64,000 bases of DNA from an uncultured Pseudomonadota bacterium (lineage in GTDB: Bacteria; Pseudomonadota; Gammaproteobacteria; Steroidobacterales; Steroidobacteraceae): the NCBI GenBank assembly GCA_903884235.1, contig CAISEB010000037.1, positions 1 to 64,000 of the forward strand. Reading direction: 5' to 3'. Positions within the stretch are counted from its first letter, which is position 1. Every line of letters begins with the position of its first letter. This document shows, one piece after another, positions 15,778-29,300 of this stretch. Position numbers and translations under genes: made by a program. Below the pieces are notes generated by a model. It saw nothing but the letters and a program-made list of their open reading frames with translations, was not told the DNA's origin and did no database searches.

Positions 15778-16263
15778 TCAGCGACCGGACTGCAGCGCGC
15801 GCAGGAAGCCGCGCGAGGCGGCCTCCGCGAGGTCGAGGACGCGCTCGAAATCCCCGGGACCGCCGTAGTACGGATCGGGTACGTCGCGCTCCGCGGTACC
15901 CGGGGCGAAGTCGAGGAAGCGGCGGGGCAACGCGCGCGCCGCCGCAGGCACGAGCCGCGATGCATCCGCAAGGTTGGTCGCGTCCATGACCAGCACGTGG
16001 TCGAAGCGCAGGAAGTCCGCCGGGACGAGTTCGCGCGCACGCAGGGCGGAGAGGTCGATGCCGCGCCGGCGGGCCGCCGCCTGCGCCCGCCGGTCCGGGG
16101 GAGACCCGACGTGGTACCCGTGGGTCCCCGCAGAATCGACCTCGATGGCAAGGCCCGGCATCTCACGCGCCGCGAGGGCCCGCAGGACGCCCTCCGCGGT
16201 CGGCGACCTGCAGATGTTGCCCATGCAGACGAACAGCACCCGGACGGGCTCAGGCGCGCTCAA
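15778..16263 (-). CDS. Low-molecular-weight protein-tyrosine phosphatase
   Basis: 161 aa from the TTG at 16263, chosen because AGGGG lies 6 nt upstream and the P-loop comes at the expected N-terminal place. The signature is C-X5-R in VCMGNICRSPT, and the general acid Asp is in PDPYYGG. The family dephosphorylates tyrosine (or arginine) on proteins and often partners with bacterial tyrosine kinases, but no kinase is nearby. The frame stays open far upstream as a shadow of the divergent hydrolase gene. Confidence 0.9.
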   Translation of the reverse strand: MSAPEPVRVLFVCMGNICRSPTAEGVLRALAAREMPGLAIEVDSAGTHGYHVGSPPDRRAQAAARRRGIDLSALRARELVPADFLRFDHVLVMDATNLADASRLVPAAARALPRRFLDFAPGTAERDVPDPYYGGPGDFERVLDLAEAASRGFLRALQSGR

Positions 16264-16471
16264 AGGGCGCCCCTGGCGAGGCCCTGGAGGGCGCAGGTCG
16301 TCGCTCGGAAAATTGCCATTACGGTCAGCCCCGCAGCGTTTGGCGTGGAACCCGACGATACAATGGCGGCGATTCGACCGACAGGCGCGCGGAGGCGCGG
16401 TCGCTCCGAACGCCGTGCAGCAGAGGCGGGACTGGCTAAGATGGCGCCCACCCCGCCACGAGCAGTCCCTG

Positions 16472-17068
16472 GTGCCACCCGACGCGAATATCGGTCTCGA
16501 CCTCCTCGACAGCCGCGACGCGCTGCTGTGCGTCATCGACGTCCAGCACGGCTTTCTCGCGCGCCTGCCCGACGCCCGGCGCACCGAGCTCACCCACCGC
16601 ATCCGCTTCATCGTCGAGGTCGCGGCGCGCCTCGCCGTCCCGACGATCGTCACCGTCGAGGACGCCCCGCTCAACGGTCCGACCGACCCCGCTGTGCTGG
16701 GCGTGCTGCCGCCTGATTGTCGCGAATTCGACAAGCGGGTGTTCGGCCTCATGGGGCAGCCGGATCTCGCCGGCCGCGTCGCCGCGACCGGACGCCGCAC
16801 CGCGGTGCTGGTCGGTCTGGAGACCGACGTCTGCGTCCTGCACAGCGCCGTCGGGCTCGCGCGCGCCGGGTGGCGGTCCGTGATCGTCAGCGATGCCTGC
16901 GCCGCGCCGGGCGATGCGCATGCCGCAGGCCTCGAGCGCGCACGCGCGCTCGGCGTGGAGACGATCCACACCAAGGGGCTGTACTACGAATGGGCGCGCT
17001 CGCTGGCCGGGCTCGCGCGACTCAAGGCACACCCGGCGGTCATCGCACCGCCAGGGCTCGAGCTCTAG
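16472..17068 (+). CDS. Isochorismatase-family cysteine hydrolase
   Basis: 198 aa from the GTG at 16472 (VPPDANIGLDLLDSRDALL). The Asp-Lys-Cys triad is visible: Asp in CVIDVQHGF, Lys in FDKRVFGL and Cys in LETDVCVLHSA. Members hydrolyse amides such as nicotinamide or N-carbamoyl compounds; the substrate cannot be told here. Upstream start codons are in frame but overlap the divergent phosphatase gene. It ends 12 bp before the convergent DUF4136 gene. Confidence 0.85.
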   Translation: MPPDANIGLDLLDSRDALLCVIDVQHGFLARLPDARRTELTHRIRFIVEVAARLAVPTIVTVEDAPLNGPTDPAVLGVLPPDCREFDKRVFGLMGQPDLAGRVAATGRRTAVLVGLETDVCVLHSAVGLARAGWRSVIVSDACAAPGDAHAAGLERARALGVETIHTKGLYYEWARSLAGLARLKAHPAVIAPPGLEL

Positions 17069-17080
17069 CTCCAGCGGCGG

Positions 17081-17677
17081 TCAGGGCCGCGGCGCGTCGA
17101 CCGTACCGCGGCCGGCGGCATAGGGGAACTTGAGGAAGATCGCGCCAACCAGCGGCGGCAGGGCCGTGTCCGGTTGGCGCATCTGCGCGGTGGTCAGCTT
17201 GCCGAGCGCGACCCCTTCCCAGACGCTCTGGTGACGCTCGCGATCGACCAGGTCGACGTTCAGCGTGCCCTCGACGACATCGTGCGCGTTCTGCAGGCAG
17301 CCATAGCCGTAGAACGGGCCGTCGATGCCATAGCCGTAGCCGCCGCGGAACGAGGCGATCGCCGGCGCCGGCGTCAGCTCCTGCGAGCGCTGCGTGTTGG
17401 CCTGGAAGTTCACGAGCAGGTCGGGGTTCGCGGCGAGGCGATAGCCGCGCTTCTCCATTTCGGTCGTGACCGCGGCCTTCAGGGCGCGCGAGACGATCGT
17501 GGAGTAGTCGCCGCGGTCCGTGCCGACGTGCTCGACGAATCCGTAGGTGTGGTACTTGCCGAAGTCGGCCGCAGGATCGGTGGTACCCCGCACGGCGGGT
17601 CCCGACGCACAGCCCGAGAGCATCGCCACGGCACCGGCGACCGCGAGCCCCGTCCACATCCGTCCTGAATCGAGCAT
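17081..17677 (-). CDS. DUF4136 lipoprotein
   Basis: 198 aa. The signal peptide ends in the lipobox MLSGC, so it is a membrane lipoprotein. The DUF4136 pattern is FGKYHTYGFVE, a central AVTTEMEKRGYRLAANPDLLVNF, and a C-terminal VWEGVALGKL. AGGAGG lies 7 nt before the ATG. Function is unknown for the family. It stands alone between a convergent gene and kdsB. Confidence 0.85.
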   Translation of the reverse strand: MLDSGRMWTGLAVAGAVAMLSGCASGPAVRGTTDPAADFGKYHTYGFVEHVGTDRGDYSTIVSRALKAAVTTEMEKRGYRLAANPDLLVNFQANTQRSQELTPAPAIASFRGGYGYGIDGPFYGYGCLQNAHDVVEGTLNVDLVDRERHQSVWEGVALGKLTTAQMRQPDTALPPLVGAIFLKFPYAAGRGTVDAPRP

Positions 17678-17808
17678 GTCCAGCCTCCTGAAGGGTCCGG
17701 GACCATCTTGTCCCTGCCCCCCGCTTTCGTAAACCCCGGGCAAGCCGGCGCCCGTGCGCCATCCCACATAACCCGCAACGCGCCGCCGGCCGGTCGGTTG
17801 ACCGGCCC

Positions 17809-18555
17809 TCAGCCGCGCAACCGCGCCTCGACCCGCTCGAGGTCGGCCTCGGTGTCCACGCCGTGGCCCGGCGGTTCGGCCGCGACCGCGACCGCGATCG
17901 GCAGCCCATGCTCGAGAGCCCGCAGTTGCTCGAGGCGCTCGCTCGTCTCGAGCGGCGTCGGCGCGAGCGAGGCGAGGCGCCGCAGGGCCGCGACCCGATA
18001 GGCGTACAGGCCCACATGACGTAGCGCCGGAGGCGGCGCGGCCGCATCCCCGGCCAGGCGCGCATCGCGCGGCCAGGGCACCGGCGCGCGGCTGAAGTAG
18101 AGCGCGAGCCCATCGCGGCGGCAGACGACCTTGACGACGTTCGGGTCCGCGAAGTCCGCCGCCGCCAGCGGCGTCGCGAGCGTCGCGATGGCCGCCTGCG
18201 GCGTCGCGGCGAGCAGGCCCGCGACCTGCGCGATGTTCGCTGGCGCGATCAGCGGCTCGTCGCCCTGCACGTTGACGATCAGGTCGTCGTCCGCATAGCC
18301 GCGCCGCGCGACGACCTCCGCGAGCCGGTCGGTTCCGGACGGATGCGCCGGATCGGTCATCTCGACATCCGCGCCCGCCGCGCGACACGCGGCCGCGATG
18401 CGCGCATCGTCGGTGGCGACGATCACCTCGGCGGCACCGGCCCGCTGCGCGCGATCGAGCACATGCAGGATCATCGCCCGCCCGGCGATCTCCCGCAGCG
18501 GCTTGCCCGGCAGGCGGGTCGAGGCGTAGCGCGCCGGGATGACGACGCGGAACAT
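17809..18555 (-). CDS. kdsB: KdsB, CMP-Kdo synthetase
   Basis: 248 aa. It activates Kdo with CTP for LPS core synthesis. Signatures are [15 protein letters not shown] at the nucleotide-binding N-terminus, [21 protein letters not shown] and the C-terminal [12 protein letters not shown]. The start ATG (18555) overlaps the stop of the upstream small gene by one base. KdsA, which makes the Kdo precursor, is at 62-63 kb. Confidence 0.96.
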   Translation of the reverse strand: MFRVVIPARYASTRLPGKPLREIAGRAMILHVLDRAQRAGAAEVIVATDDARIAAACRAAGADVEMTDPAHPSGTDRLAEVVARRGYADDDLIVNVQGDEPLIAPANIAQVAGLLAATPQAAIATLATPLAAADFADPNVVKVVCRRDGLALYFSRAPVPWPRDARLAGDAAAPPPALRHVGLYAYRVAALRRLASLAPTPLETSERLEQLRALEHGLPIAVAVAAEPPGHGVDTEADLERVEARLRG

Positions 18556-18743
18556 CAGCGCGCGAGCGCGGGATCGTCGAGGACGAGCCGGCGGGCCTGA
18601 TCCTCGAGCATGATCGGAATGTCGTTGCGGATCGGATAGCCGAGCCGGTCGGCGCGGCAGACCAGCTCCGACTGCGGGCGGAACAGGACCAGCGGCCCCT
18701 TGCAGACGGGGCACGCGAGAATGTCCATCGGCGTCGTGTTCAT
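18555..18743 (-). CDS. ycaR: Trm112/YcaR-like small protein
   Basis: 62 aa. The pattern [12 protein letters not shown] and [11 protein letters not shown] is the Trm112/YcaR family, a zinc-ribbon-like fold that often accompanies lpxK and kdsB. One Cys pair (CPVC) and a later single Cys are visible. It sits between lpxK (9 nt gap) and kdsB (1 nt overlap), exactly as in other Gammaproteobacteria. Molecular role is unclear. Confidence 0.92.
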   Translation of the reverse strand: MNTTPMDILACPVCKGPLVLFRPQSELVCRADRLGYPIRNDIPIMLEDQARRLVLDDPALAR

Positions 18744-18752
18744 GTCGGGTCC

Positions 18753-19733
18753 TCAGGAACGGGCGGCGAGCGCGGCGATCCGATCGACGAGGCGCCGGCC
18801 GTCCTCCGCACTGATCCGTGCGCAGACCTCCAGGTACGCGAGCCCGTCGGGCGGGAAGCCGCGGCATTTTACGGCATCCTTCTCGGTCATCAGTACCGGC
18901 ACGCCATCGCCGAAGGCGAGGTCGGTCGGCGCGAGCGGCGCGTGGTCCGGCCGCGGGTGCACGATCACGCGCAGCCCGGCGGCGCACAGCGTCGCGAAGA
19001 AGCGCTCCGGATGGCCGATGCCGGCGAGCGCGTGCACCGTATGGCCGGACCAGGCGGCGAGCGGCCCGCGCGAACCGTCGGCGAGCGCGACCACATCGCC
19101 CGCCTCGACGACCATCGGGATCTCGCCCGCGCCCACACCGGGGCCGTTGACGACGACGAAGTCCACGCCGCGCGCGCGCGCCTCGGGCTCGCGCAGCGGG
19201 CCTGCGGGCAGCAGCCGGCCATTGCCATGGCGTCGCGCGCCGTCGACCACCAGCACCTCCAGATCGCGCCGCAGGCGGTAGTGCTGCAGCCCATCGTCCG
19301 CGAGGATCACGTCGACGTCCGGGGCGAGCGCCGTCGCGGCGGCGAGCCGGTCGCGGCCGACCATCACGCGGGCACCGCTGCGCCTCGCGATCAGCACCGG
19401 CTCGTCGCCGACCAGCGCCGGGTCGCTGTCCGCGGTGACCGCCACGAGCCCCTTCGCCGCGCCGCCGTAGCCGCGGCTCGCGACGCCGACGCGCAGCCCG
19501 CGCGCGCCGAGCGCGCAGGCGAGCCACACGATCAGCGGGGTCTTGCCGCTGCCACCGACCGTGAGGTTGCCGACGACGACGACGGGCCTGCCCGGGTGGC
19601 CACTCGCGAGCCAGCCGCGCCGGAATGCGAGCCGGCGGATCCGCACGACGATGCCGAACAGCCAGGACAGCGGCACGAGCCAGGCGCCGCCGCGCGCCCG
19701 CCCGAACCAGACGCGTTCGAGCCAGTGCTGCAT
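18753..19733 (-). CDS. lpxK: LpxK, tetraacyldisaccharide 4'-kinase
   Basis: 326 aa from ATG 19733 ([11 protein letters not shown]). It phosphorylates the lipid A precursor at the inner membrane. Walker A is [14 protein letters not shown]; other family stretches are [21 protein letters not shown] and [11 protein letters not shown]. The start lies one base after the msbA stop. A longer frame upstream is not needed. Confidence 0.96.
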   Translation of the reverse strand: MQHWLERVWFGRARGGAWLVPLSWLFGIVVRIRRLAFRRGWLASGHPGRPVVVVGNLTVGGSGKTPLIVWLACALGARGLRVGVASRGYGGAAKGLVAVTADSDPALVGDEPVLIARRSGARVMVGRDRLAAATALAPDVDVILADDGLQHYRLRRDLEVLVVDGARRHGNGRLLPAGPLREPEARARGVDFVVVNGPGVGAGEIPMVVEAGDVVALADGSRGPLAAWSGHTVHALAGIGHPERFFATLCAAGLRVIVHPRPDHAPLAPTDLAFGDGVPVLMTEKDAVKCRGFPPDGLAYLEVCARISAEDGRRLVDRIAALAARS

Positions 19734-19734
19734 G

Positions 19735-21480
<1,746 letters not shown>

Positions 21481-21488
21481 GTCGCTTC

Positions 21489-21914
21489 TCAGTTGCCCGG
21501 CTGCTGGTTGACGGTTGCGATGTTGACCTGCACGAAGCCGAGGCGACCGGCCACGTCCATCGCCGTGACCACCGCCTGGTGGGTCGCCCGCGCATCGGCG
21601 CGGATGGTCAGCATCGAGCCGCGGGCGCCCTCGCCCGCCACCTTGCTGAGCGCGGCGCGCAGCGTCTCCGGGTTCTGGTTCACGACGGCCTGGCCGTTGA
21701 CGCGATAGGAGCCATCGGCGCCGATCGCGACGACCACCGGATCGGAGACGCGGTTCTCCGGCGATGCGCTCGACTCCGGCAGCTGGATGCGCAGGCGCCC
21801 GTCCTGCACGAAGCTGGTCGACACCATGAAGAACATCACGAGCAGCAGCACGACGTCGATCAGCGAGGTGACGTTGATCTCCGGCTCGATGTCGCGGCGA
21901 CGGCCGAACTTCAT
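21489..21914 (-). CDS. exbD: ExbD/TolR family biopolymer transport protein
   Basis: 141 aa. One N-terminal membrane helix (residues 16-35) carries the proton-channel Asp in TSLIDVVLLLVMFFMV, followed by a periplasmic domain. With ExbB it forms a proton-driven motor. The pair next to msbA/lpxK, without tonB, is a common arrangement. It overlaps exbB by four bases. Confidence 0.92.
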   Translation of the reverse strand: MKFGRRRDIEPEINVTSLIDVVLLLVMFFMVSTSFVQDGRLRIQLPESSASPENRVSDPVVVAIGADGSYRVNGQAVVNQNPETLRAALSKVAGEGARGSMLTIRADARATHQAVVTAMDVAGRLGFVQVNIATVNQQPGN

Positions 21915-22558
21915 GCGGGTCCAACCGGCGTCCCGGCATCCGCGGCCACGCCGTCGCGCTGCTCGTCGAGCGACTGGACGAGGCGCAGGGCCTCCTTCTC
22001 CATCGCGATCACGAGTTCGTCGACGCGGCCACGCAGGTAGCGGTAGCCCATCAGCGAGGGGATCGCGACGACGAGGCCCGCCGCGGTCGTGATCAGCGCC
22101 TGGCCGATGCCGCCGGACAGCACCTTCGGGTCGCCGACGCCGTCATGCGTGATCGCGTTGAACGCGGAAATGATGCCGATCACCGTGCCGAGCAGCCCCA
22201 TCAGCGGCGAGACCGCGGCGATGGTGCCGAGCATGTTCAGGAAGCGCTCGAGCTCGTGGGCGACGTGCCGGCCGGTGTCCTCGATCGCCTCCTTGACCCA
22301 TTCGCGCGGCCGGTGTCGGTTTGCGAGTCCCGCGGCGAGGACCTTGCCGAGCGGCGAATTCTGGGCGATGGCCTCGATGTGCCGGTCGCTGAGCTGGCCT
22401 GCCGCGACGAGCTTCCAGACCTTGTCGTGCAGCTCCGGCGGGATGATGCGGGCCGGCTGCAGGCTCCACAGGCGCTCGAGCACGATCGCCGCCGCGGCGA
22501 TCGACAGTGCGATGATCGGCCACATGACGGGGCCGCCAGCCTTGATGATTTCCCACAT
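21911..22558 (-). CDS. exbB: ExbB/TolQ family proton channel protein
   Basis: 215 aa with three membrane segments: residues 10-28, about 110-135 (VSPLMGLLGTVIGIISAF) and about 148-170 (LITTAAGLVVAIPSLMGY). These carry the MotA/TolQ/ExbB signature. AAGGA precedes the ATG. It overlaps exbD by four bases and heads the exbB-exbD-msbA-lpxK-ycaR-kdsB run. Confidence 0.93.
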   Translation of the reverse strand: MWEIIKAGGPVMWPIIALSIAAAAIVLERLWSLQPARIIPPELHDKVWKLVAAGQLSDRHIEAIAQNSPLGKVLAAGLANRHRPREWVKEAIEDTGRHVAHELERFLNMLGTIAAVSPLMGLLGTVIGIISAFNAITHDGVGDPKVLSGGIGQALITTAAGLVVAIPSLMGYRYLRGRVDELVIAMEKEALRLVQSLDEQRDGVAADAGTPVGPA

Positions 22559-22606
22559 CGCGCGTTCGGGTCCTTTGGTCGCGTAAGTCGCTGATGATAC
22601 TAAACT

Positions 22607-23321
<715 letters not shown>

Positions 23322-23329
<8 letters not shown>

Positions 23330-24575
23330 GCCTCAGTGCCTCCGCGGGAAGGGTGCGCGCGGCCTTGATCGCAGGATAGAGCGTCGAGGCGCAGGACAGC
23401 GCGAACGCCGTGCCGCACACCCGCAACGCATCGGGCAGCGTGACGAAGGCCGGCAGTTCGTCGAGCAGGTAGACTTGGGGGTTCACCAGAGTGATTCCAA
23501 TGAGGGCCTCGAGCCCGTGCACGATCGCCGGCAGGTTGGCGGCGACCAGCAGCCCGAGCGCGAGCCCGCCGAGCGTGCCGAGCACGCCGATGGTGGTGCC
23601 TTGGAGCACGAACACGGCCACGAGGCTGCGCGGGGAGAGCCCGAGCGTGCGCAGGATCGCGATGTCCGTCTGCTTCTCGCGCACCAGCATCATCAGGGTC
23701 GCGACGATGTTGAAGGCCGCCACGCCCATCACCAGCAGCAACAGCATGAACATGATCGACTTGGTCGTCGCGATCGAGCTGAAGAAATTCGCGTGCTCGC
23801 GCGTCCAGTCGCTGATGTAGAACCCGCCGCCCAGGTCCACCGCGACCCGGTGCACGACGCGGCCCGCCGCGAACGGATCCTCGAGCCGCAGCCTGAGGCC
23901 CGTGACGTCGTCCCCCGTCCTGAAGATGCGCGCCGCGTCCTCGAGCGAAACCAGCGCGACATTGCGATCGAACTCGTACAGCCCCGAGTCGAGCGTGCCG
24001 GCGACCGTCAGGCGTCGCACCCGGGGCACCACCCCGGCCGGCGTCGCGGTGCCCTGCGGCGCGGCGAGCACGACCAGGTCGCCGACCTTGACCCGCAGCT
24101 CCGCCGCCAGCGCCTTGCCGAGCAGGACCCGGTAGCGGCCCGCCGTGAGTACCTCGAGCGACCCGCCGCGCACATGCGTGGCGATGCTGCCGACCCGGGC
24201 CTCGTCCGCGGGTCGCACGCCGCGCACCAGCACGCCGCTGATCCGATCACCGTGCGCGATCAGTGCGCGCTCCTCCACGAAGGGCGCGACCGCGAGCACG
24301 CCCGGCTCCCTCGCCGCCGCCGTCGCCAGCGCCTGCCAGTCGGCGAGCGGCGCATCGATGCCGGTCAGCGTGGCGTGCGATGCGACCGAGAGGATCCGGT
24401 CCTTGAGCTCGCGCTCGAAGCCGTTCATCACGCCGAGCACGACGAGCAGCACCGCGACCCCGATGGCCATGCCGAGCACGCCGACGAGCGCGATGAACGA
24501 CAGGAAGCCGCTGCCCTTGCCGGCACTGAGGTAGCGGCGCGCGATGCGCCATTCGATGGGCAGGACGCCGCTCAT
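23322..24575 (-). CDS. lolE: LolC/LolE family lipoprotein-releasing permease (second copy)
   Basis: 417 aa. It has the MacB/FtsX-type layout: an N-terminal membrane helix after the [20 protein letters not shown] region, a large periplasmic domain, then three C-terminal helices around [19 protein letters not shown]. FtsX signatures are [15 protein letters not shown] and, near the end, [19 protein letters not shown]. It overlaps the first permease gene by four bases and lolD by eight. Assignment to LolE rather than LolC is by position only. Confidence 0.9.
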
Positions 24576-25813
24576 TCGTAGCGCAGCACGTCGGCCGGCT
24601 CCGTGCGCGCGGCGCGCAGCGCCGGGTAGATCGTCGCGGCGAGGGTCAGCACGAGGGCCACGACCGCGATGGTCACGACGTCGGCCACCTCGATCCGCGA
24701 CGGGATGGCGGTGACGTAGTAGACGTCGGAGTCGAAGAGCCGGAACCGGAACGTGCGCTCGAGCCATGCCATGACGGCGCTCGCGTTGGCCGCCAATGCG
24801 ACGCCGAGGGCGACGCCGAGCAGCACGCCGGTCCAGCCGATCAGGAGGCCCTGCGACAGGAAAGCGCCGACGACGCCGCGCGGCGAAAGCCCGAGCGTGC
24901 GCAGGATCGCGATGTCGGTGCGCTTGGCGCGCACGACCATGACCAGCATCGCGACGATGTTGAAGGCGGCGACCGCGACCACGAGCAGCAGGATCAGCGT
25001 CATCATCGTCTTTTCGATGCGGATGGCGCGGAAATAGCTGGCGTTCTCGAGCGTCCAGTCGCGCGATTCGTAGCCGGGACCGAGCCGGGCCGCCAGCGCG
25101 CGTGCCGCCGCCGGCGCCGCGAACACGTCGTGATAGCGCAACCGGACGCCGGCGGCACCCGTCTCGTGGGCGAGTGCCGCCACGTCGGCCATCGACCCCA
25201 AGGCGAGCGTCGCGTCGTGGTCCGGCATGCCGACCTCGAACAGGCCGGACACGGTGAACAGCCGGATGCGTGGCGCCAGCTCGCCATCCTCGCCGGTGGT
25301 CGGCACCATCACCGTCAGTTCGTCGCCGACCGCGACCCGCAGCCGGGAGGCGAGCATGCGGCCGAGGACGACCCGGTTCGCGCCGGGGACGAGATCGGCG
25401 ATCCGCCCTTCCTGCATCGAGGCGCCGATCGCGGTGACCGTGCCCTCGGTGGCGGGATCGATGCCCCGCAGGCTCGCGCTCGACATCTCCGCGCCGTGCA
25501 CCAGCAGCGCCTGCAGCTCGATGTAGGGCGCGGCCCCGGCGACGCCCGGCGCCGCGCGCGCGAGTGCGGCGATGCGCTCGCCATCGAGCGGCCCGCCATC
25601 TGCGCGCACCAGCGTCGCGTGCGCGGACAGGCTGAGCAGCCGGGCGCGCAGGTCTCCCTCGAAGCCGTTCATCACCGACAGGATCGCGATCAGCGCCGCC
25701 ACGCCGAGCGCGACGCCGAGCAGCGACACCAGCGTGATGAACGAGACGAAGAATCCCGCCTCGCGCGAGCGCACGTAGCGCAGCGCAAGGAAGAGCTCGA
25801 GAGGGCGGATCAT
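24572..25813 (-). CDS. lolC: LolC/LolE family lipoprotein-releasing permease (first copy)
   Basis: 413 aa from ATG 25813. It has the same architecture as the next gene: N-terminal helix (FVSFITLVSLLGVALGVAAL), a periplasmic domain and three C-terminal helices, with the conserved motif [15 protein letters not shown] and the ending [18 protein letters not shown]. The two permeases look like an old duplication and would pair as a heterodimer with LolD. The ribosome binding site is weak. Confidence 0.9.
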   Translation of the reverse strand: MIRPLELFLALRYVRSREAGFFVSFITLVSLLGVALGVAALIAILSVMNGFEGDLRARLLSLSAHATLVRADGGPLDGERIAALARAAPGVAGAAPYIELQALLVHGAEMSSASLRGIDPATEGTVTAIGASMQEGRIADLVPGANRVVLGRMLASRLRVAVGDELTVMVPTTGEDGELAPRIRLFTVSGLFEVGMPDHDATLALGSMADVAALAHETGAAGVRLRYHDVFAAPAAARALAARLGPGYESRDWTLENASYFRAIRIEKTMMTLILLLVVAVAAFNIVAMLVMVVRAKRTDIAILRTLGLSPRGVVGAFLSQGLLIGWTGVLLGVALGVALAANASAVMAWLERTFRFRLFDSDVYYVTAIPSRIEVADVVTIAVVALVLTLAATIYPALRAARTEPADVLRYE

Positions 25814-25896
25814 GGGGGAATTAGACCATGCCAGCCCCGAACTGCGAACCGCGTCATGGTCCTCGGCACCGGCCGGGACGGGCCATTCGGGAGCGG

Positions 25897-25905
25897 TGCT
25901 ATAGT
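25897..25905 (+). promoter_or_regulatory. Extended -10 promoter element
   Basis: TGCTATAGT matches the extended -10 form TGnTATAnT, 18 bp before the small gene at 25923. No good -35 is visible, which extended -10 promoters can do without. Confidence 0.45.
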
Positions 25906-25922
25906 GGTCCCGGAGGTGCACG

Positions 25923-26210
25923 ATGCCGCCGACTTCCCGTTCCACACCGCCTGTCTGGCTCGTCCTGTGTCTGCTTGGCGCACTCGGTGCCGCCCTGGCC
26001 GGGCCCGCCTGCGCCGCGGATGCCGCGTCGCCGCCCGAGCGGGGCGCCCGGATGCACGCTGTGCAGGCCCTGTTTGGCGAGCCCTCGGAGCGGCACGAGG
26101 CCATCGGCACCCCCCCGATCAGCCGCTGGGACTACCCCGGCTTCGTGGTGTTCTTCGAGAACGACCGCGTGATCCACGCGGTCCGCCTGAACCCGAACCC
26201 GACGGGCTGA
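25923..26210 (+). CDS. Small secreted protein of unknown function
   Basis: 95 aa. A signal peptide ends at PACAAD near residue 32. The mature part of about 60 residues is VQALFGEPSERHEAIG followed by PPISRWDYPGFVVFFENDRV, which resembles small conserved proteins with a BamE-like beta layout; that resemblance is weak. GGAGG lies 6 nt before the ATG. It sits alone between the divergent lol operon and mfd. I do not know its function. Confidence 0.7.
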   Translation: MPPTSRSTPPVWLVLCLLGALGAALAGPACAADAASPPERGARMHAVQALFGEPSERHEAIGTPPISRWDYPGFVVFFENDRVIHAVRLNPNPTG

Positions 26211-26324
26211 TCCCGGCCGCGCACGCGGGCATTGCGGTGGGCGCCGCGCCCGGTATCCTCACGCCTCCCCCCGCCGGCCTCGCCGGGCGGGGTCCTATTG
26301 CCGTGCGCGAGAGGTTGAGCCAGC

Positions 26325-29300
26325 GTGACCCCGGTGTTCGATCCCCTGCTCCCGTCCCCGGCGGCACCCGTCGTGCGCTGGGGCGAGCTGTACGGCGCCG
26401 CGCTGTCGCTGGCGCTGGTCGAGGCCGGAACCGGCCACGGCGGCCCGCTGCTCGCGATCACCTCGACCGCCCGGGACGCGGAGCGCCTGGCCCTCGAGCT
26501 GCGCTTCCTCGCGCCCGCGGACCTGCCGGTGCGCGTGCTGCCGGACTACGAGTCCCTGCCGTACGACGTCTTCTCGCCGCACCCGGACATCACCTCCCAG
26601 CGCCTCTCGACGCTGGCCGCGCTGCCGGGCTGCGGCCGCTCCGTCCTCGTGGTCGCCATCGATGCGCTGCTGATGCGGCTGCCGCCGCCGAGCTTCGTCG
26701 CCGGTCACACGCTGCTGCTCGCCGCCGGCGAGACGCTCGACCCCGTCCGGTTCCGTGAGCGGCTCGCCGCCGCCGGCTACGCCGCGGTCACCCAGGTCGC
26801 AACGCCGGGCGAGTATGCGCTGCGCGGCTCGCTGATCGACCTGTGGCCGATGGGCGCGGCCGAGCCGTACCGCATCGACCTGTTCGACGAGGTGGTCGAC
26901 AGCATCCGCATCTTCGACGCGGAATCGCAGCGCTCCGGCGAGCGGCTCGAGCGCATCCGTCTGCTGCCGGCGCGCGAGTTCGCGCTGACGCCGGAGGCGA
27001 TCAAGGCGTTCCGCACGCGCTACCGGCAGCGCTTCGAGGGCGACGTCACGCGCTCGCAGGTCTACAAGAGCTTCAGCGACGGCATGCCGGTCGGCGGCAT
27101 CGAGTACTACCTGCCGCTGTGCTTCGATGCGCTCTCGACGCTGCTGGACTACCTGCCGGCCCCGGTGCTGGTGGTCGACACCTGCGGCCTCGCGACGACG
27201 GTCACGCGCGCGTGGGAGGACATCGTCCACCGCCACGAGCAGCGCCGCCATGACATCGAGCGCCCGCTGCTGGACCCGGCCGAGGTGTTCCTGCCCCCGG
27301 ACGAACTCGCCACGAGGCTGGGTGGGCTACAGCGCATCGAGGCATCGGCCGCCAAGGCGGTCCCGGTCGCGGCCGAGGTGGACGAGGTCCCGCTGCGCAA
27401 CTACGGCACCGACGCCCCGCCCCTGCTGCGCATCGATCCGCGCGCCGAGCGCCCTGCTGCCGAGCTCGTCGCGTTCCTCGGCGCGTTCGACGGGCGCGTG
27501 CTGATCGCCGCCGAGTCAGCCGGGCGGCGCGAGGCACTGCTGGAACTGCTGCACCGCCACGGCTGCTTCCCGGCCGCCATCGGCAGCTGGAGCGAGTTCC
27601 TCGCCGCCGACAGCCCCGTCGCGATCACGATCTCCTCCGACGTCGGCGCGCTGCTGGTCCGCGACCAGCGCGTCGCGATCGTCACCGAGGAGCAGCTGTA
27701 CGGCGAGCGCGCCCGCCAGGAGCGCCGCCGCCGTCGCGCCGAGCGCGACCCGGAGCAGATCCTGCGCGACCTGCGGGACCTGACGATCGGCGCGCCGGTC
27801 GTGCACGAGGACCATGGGGTGGGTCGCTACGCCGGCCTCAGGATGCTGGATGTCGACGGGCTGGCGCACGAGTTCCTGGTCATCGAGTACCAGGGCGGCG
27901 ACAAGCTCTACGTACCGGTGACGGCGCTCGCCCGCGTCACCCGCTACACCGGCGCCCCCGCCGAAAGCGCGCCGCTGCACAAGCTCGGCGGCACCGAATG
28001 GCAGAAGGCCAGGCGCCGTGCCGCGGATCGCATCCGCGACGTGGCGGCGGAGCTGCTCGACCTGTACGCGCGCCGCGCCGCGCGCGAGGGCACGGCGATG
28101 ACGCCCGATGCGCGCGAGTTCGCCGCGTTCGAGGAGGCCTTCCCGTTCGAGGAGACGCACGACCAGCGCGAGGCGATCAAGGCCGTGCTCGCGGACCTCG
28201 CGACGCCGAAGCCGATGGACCGGGTCGTCTGCGGCGACGTCGGCTTCGGCAAGACCGAAGTCGCCATGCGCGCCTGCTTCGCCGCGGTGCAGGCCGGCAA
28301 GCAGGTCGCCGTGCTGGTGCCGACGACGCTGCTCGCGCAGCAGCACTACCAGACCTTCACCGACCGCTTCGCCGACTGGCCGGTGCGCATCGAGAGCCTG
28401 TCGCGGTTCCGCTCCACGAAGGAGTCGCGCGCGGTGATGGAGGGCCTTGCAGACGGCAAGATCGACGTAGTGATCGCCACCCAGAAGCTGCTGCAGTCGG
28501 GGGTCTCGTTCGCGCGACTCGGGCTCGTCATCATCGACGAGGAGCATCGCTTCGGCGTGCGCGACAAGGAGCGCCTCAAGGCGCTGCGCGCCGACGTCGA
28601 CATGCTGACACTGACCGCGACGCCCATCCCGCGGACGCTCAACATGGCACTCGGCGGGCTGCGCGAGCTGTCGCTGATCACGACGCCACCGGCCGAGCGG
28701 CTCGCGGTGCAGACCTTCGTGATGGAATGGAACGCCGCGACCATGCGCGAGGCGATCCTGCGCGAGATCCGCCGCGGCGGGCAGGTGTACTTCGTGCATA
28801 ACGCGGTCGAGTCCATCGAGAAGCGCGCCGCGGAACTCAGGGCCCTGGTACCCGAGGCGGACGTGCGGGTTGGGCACGGCCAGATGCGCGAGCGGGAGCT
28901 CGAGCGGCTGATGCTCGACTTCTACCACCGCCGCTTCAATCTGCTGGTGTGCACGACGATCATCGAGAGCGGCATCGACGTGCCCACGGCCAACACGATG
29001 ATCATCGACCGCGCGGATCGCTTCGGCCTCGCGCAGCTGCACCAGCTGCGCGGCCGCGTCGGACGCTCGCACCATCGCGCGTTCGCCTACCTCATCGCGC
29101 CGCCGAAGGCGGCGCTGTCGGGCGACGCCGCGAAGCGCCTCGAGGCGATCGAGTCGCTCGAGGACCTCGGCGCCGGGTTCGCCCTCGCCACCCAGGACCT
29201 CGAGATCCGCGGCGCCGGCGAGCTGCTCGGCGACGAACAGAGCGGCCAGATCACCGAGATCGGCTTCTCGCTCTACCTCGACCTCCTCGAGCGCGCCATC

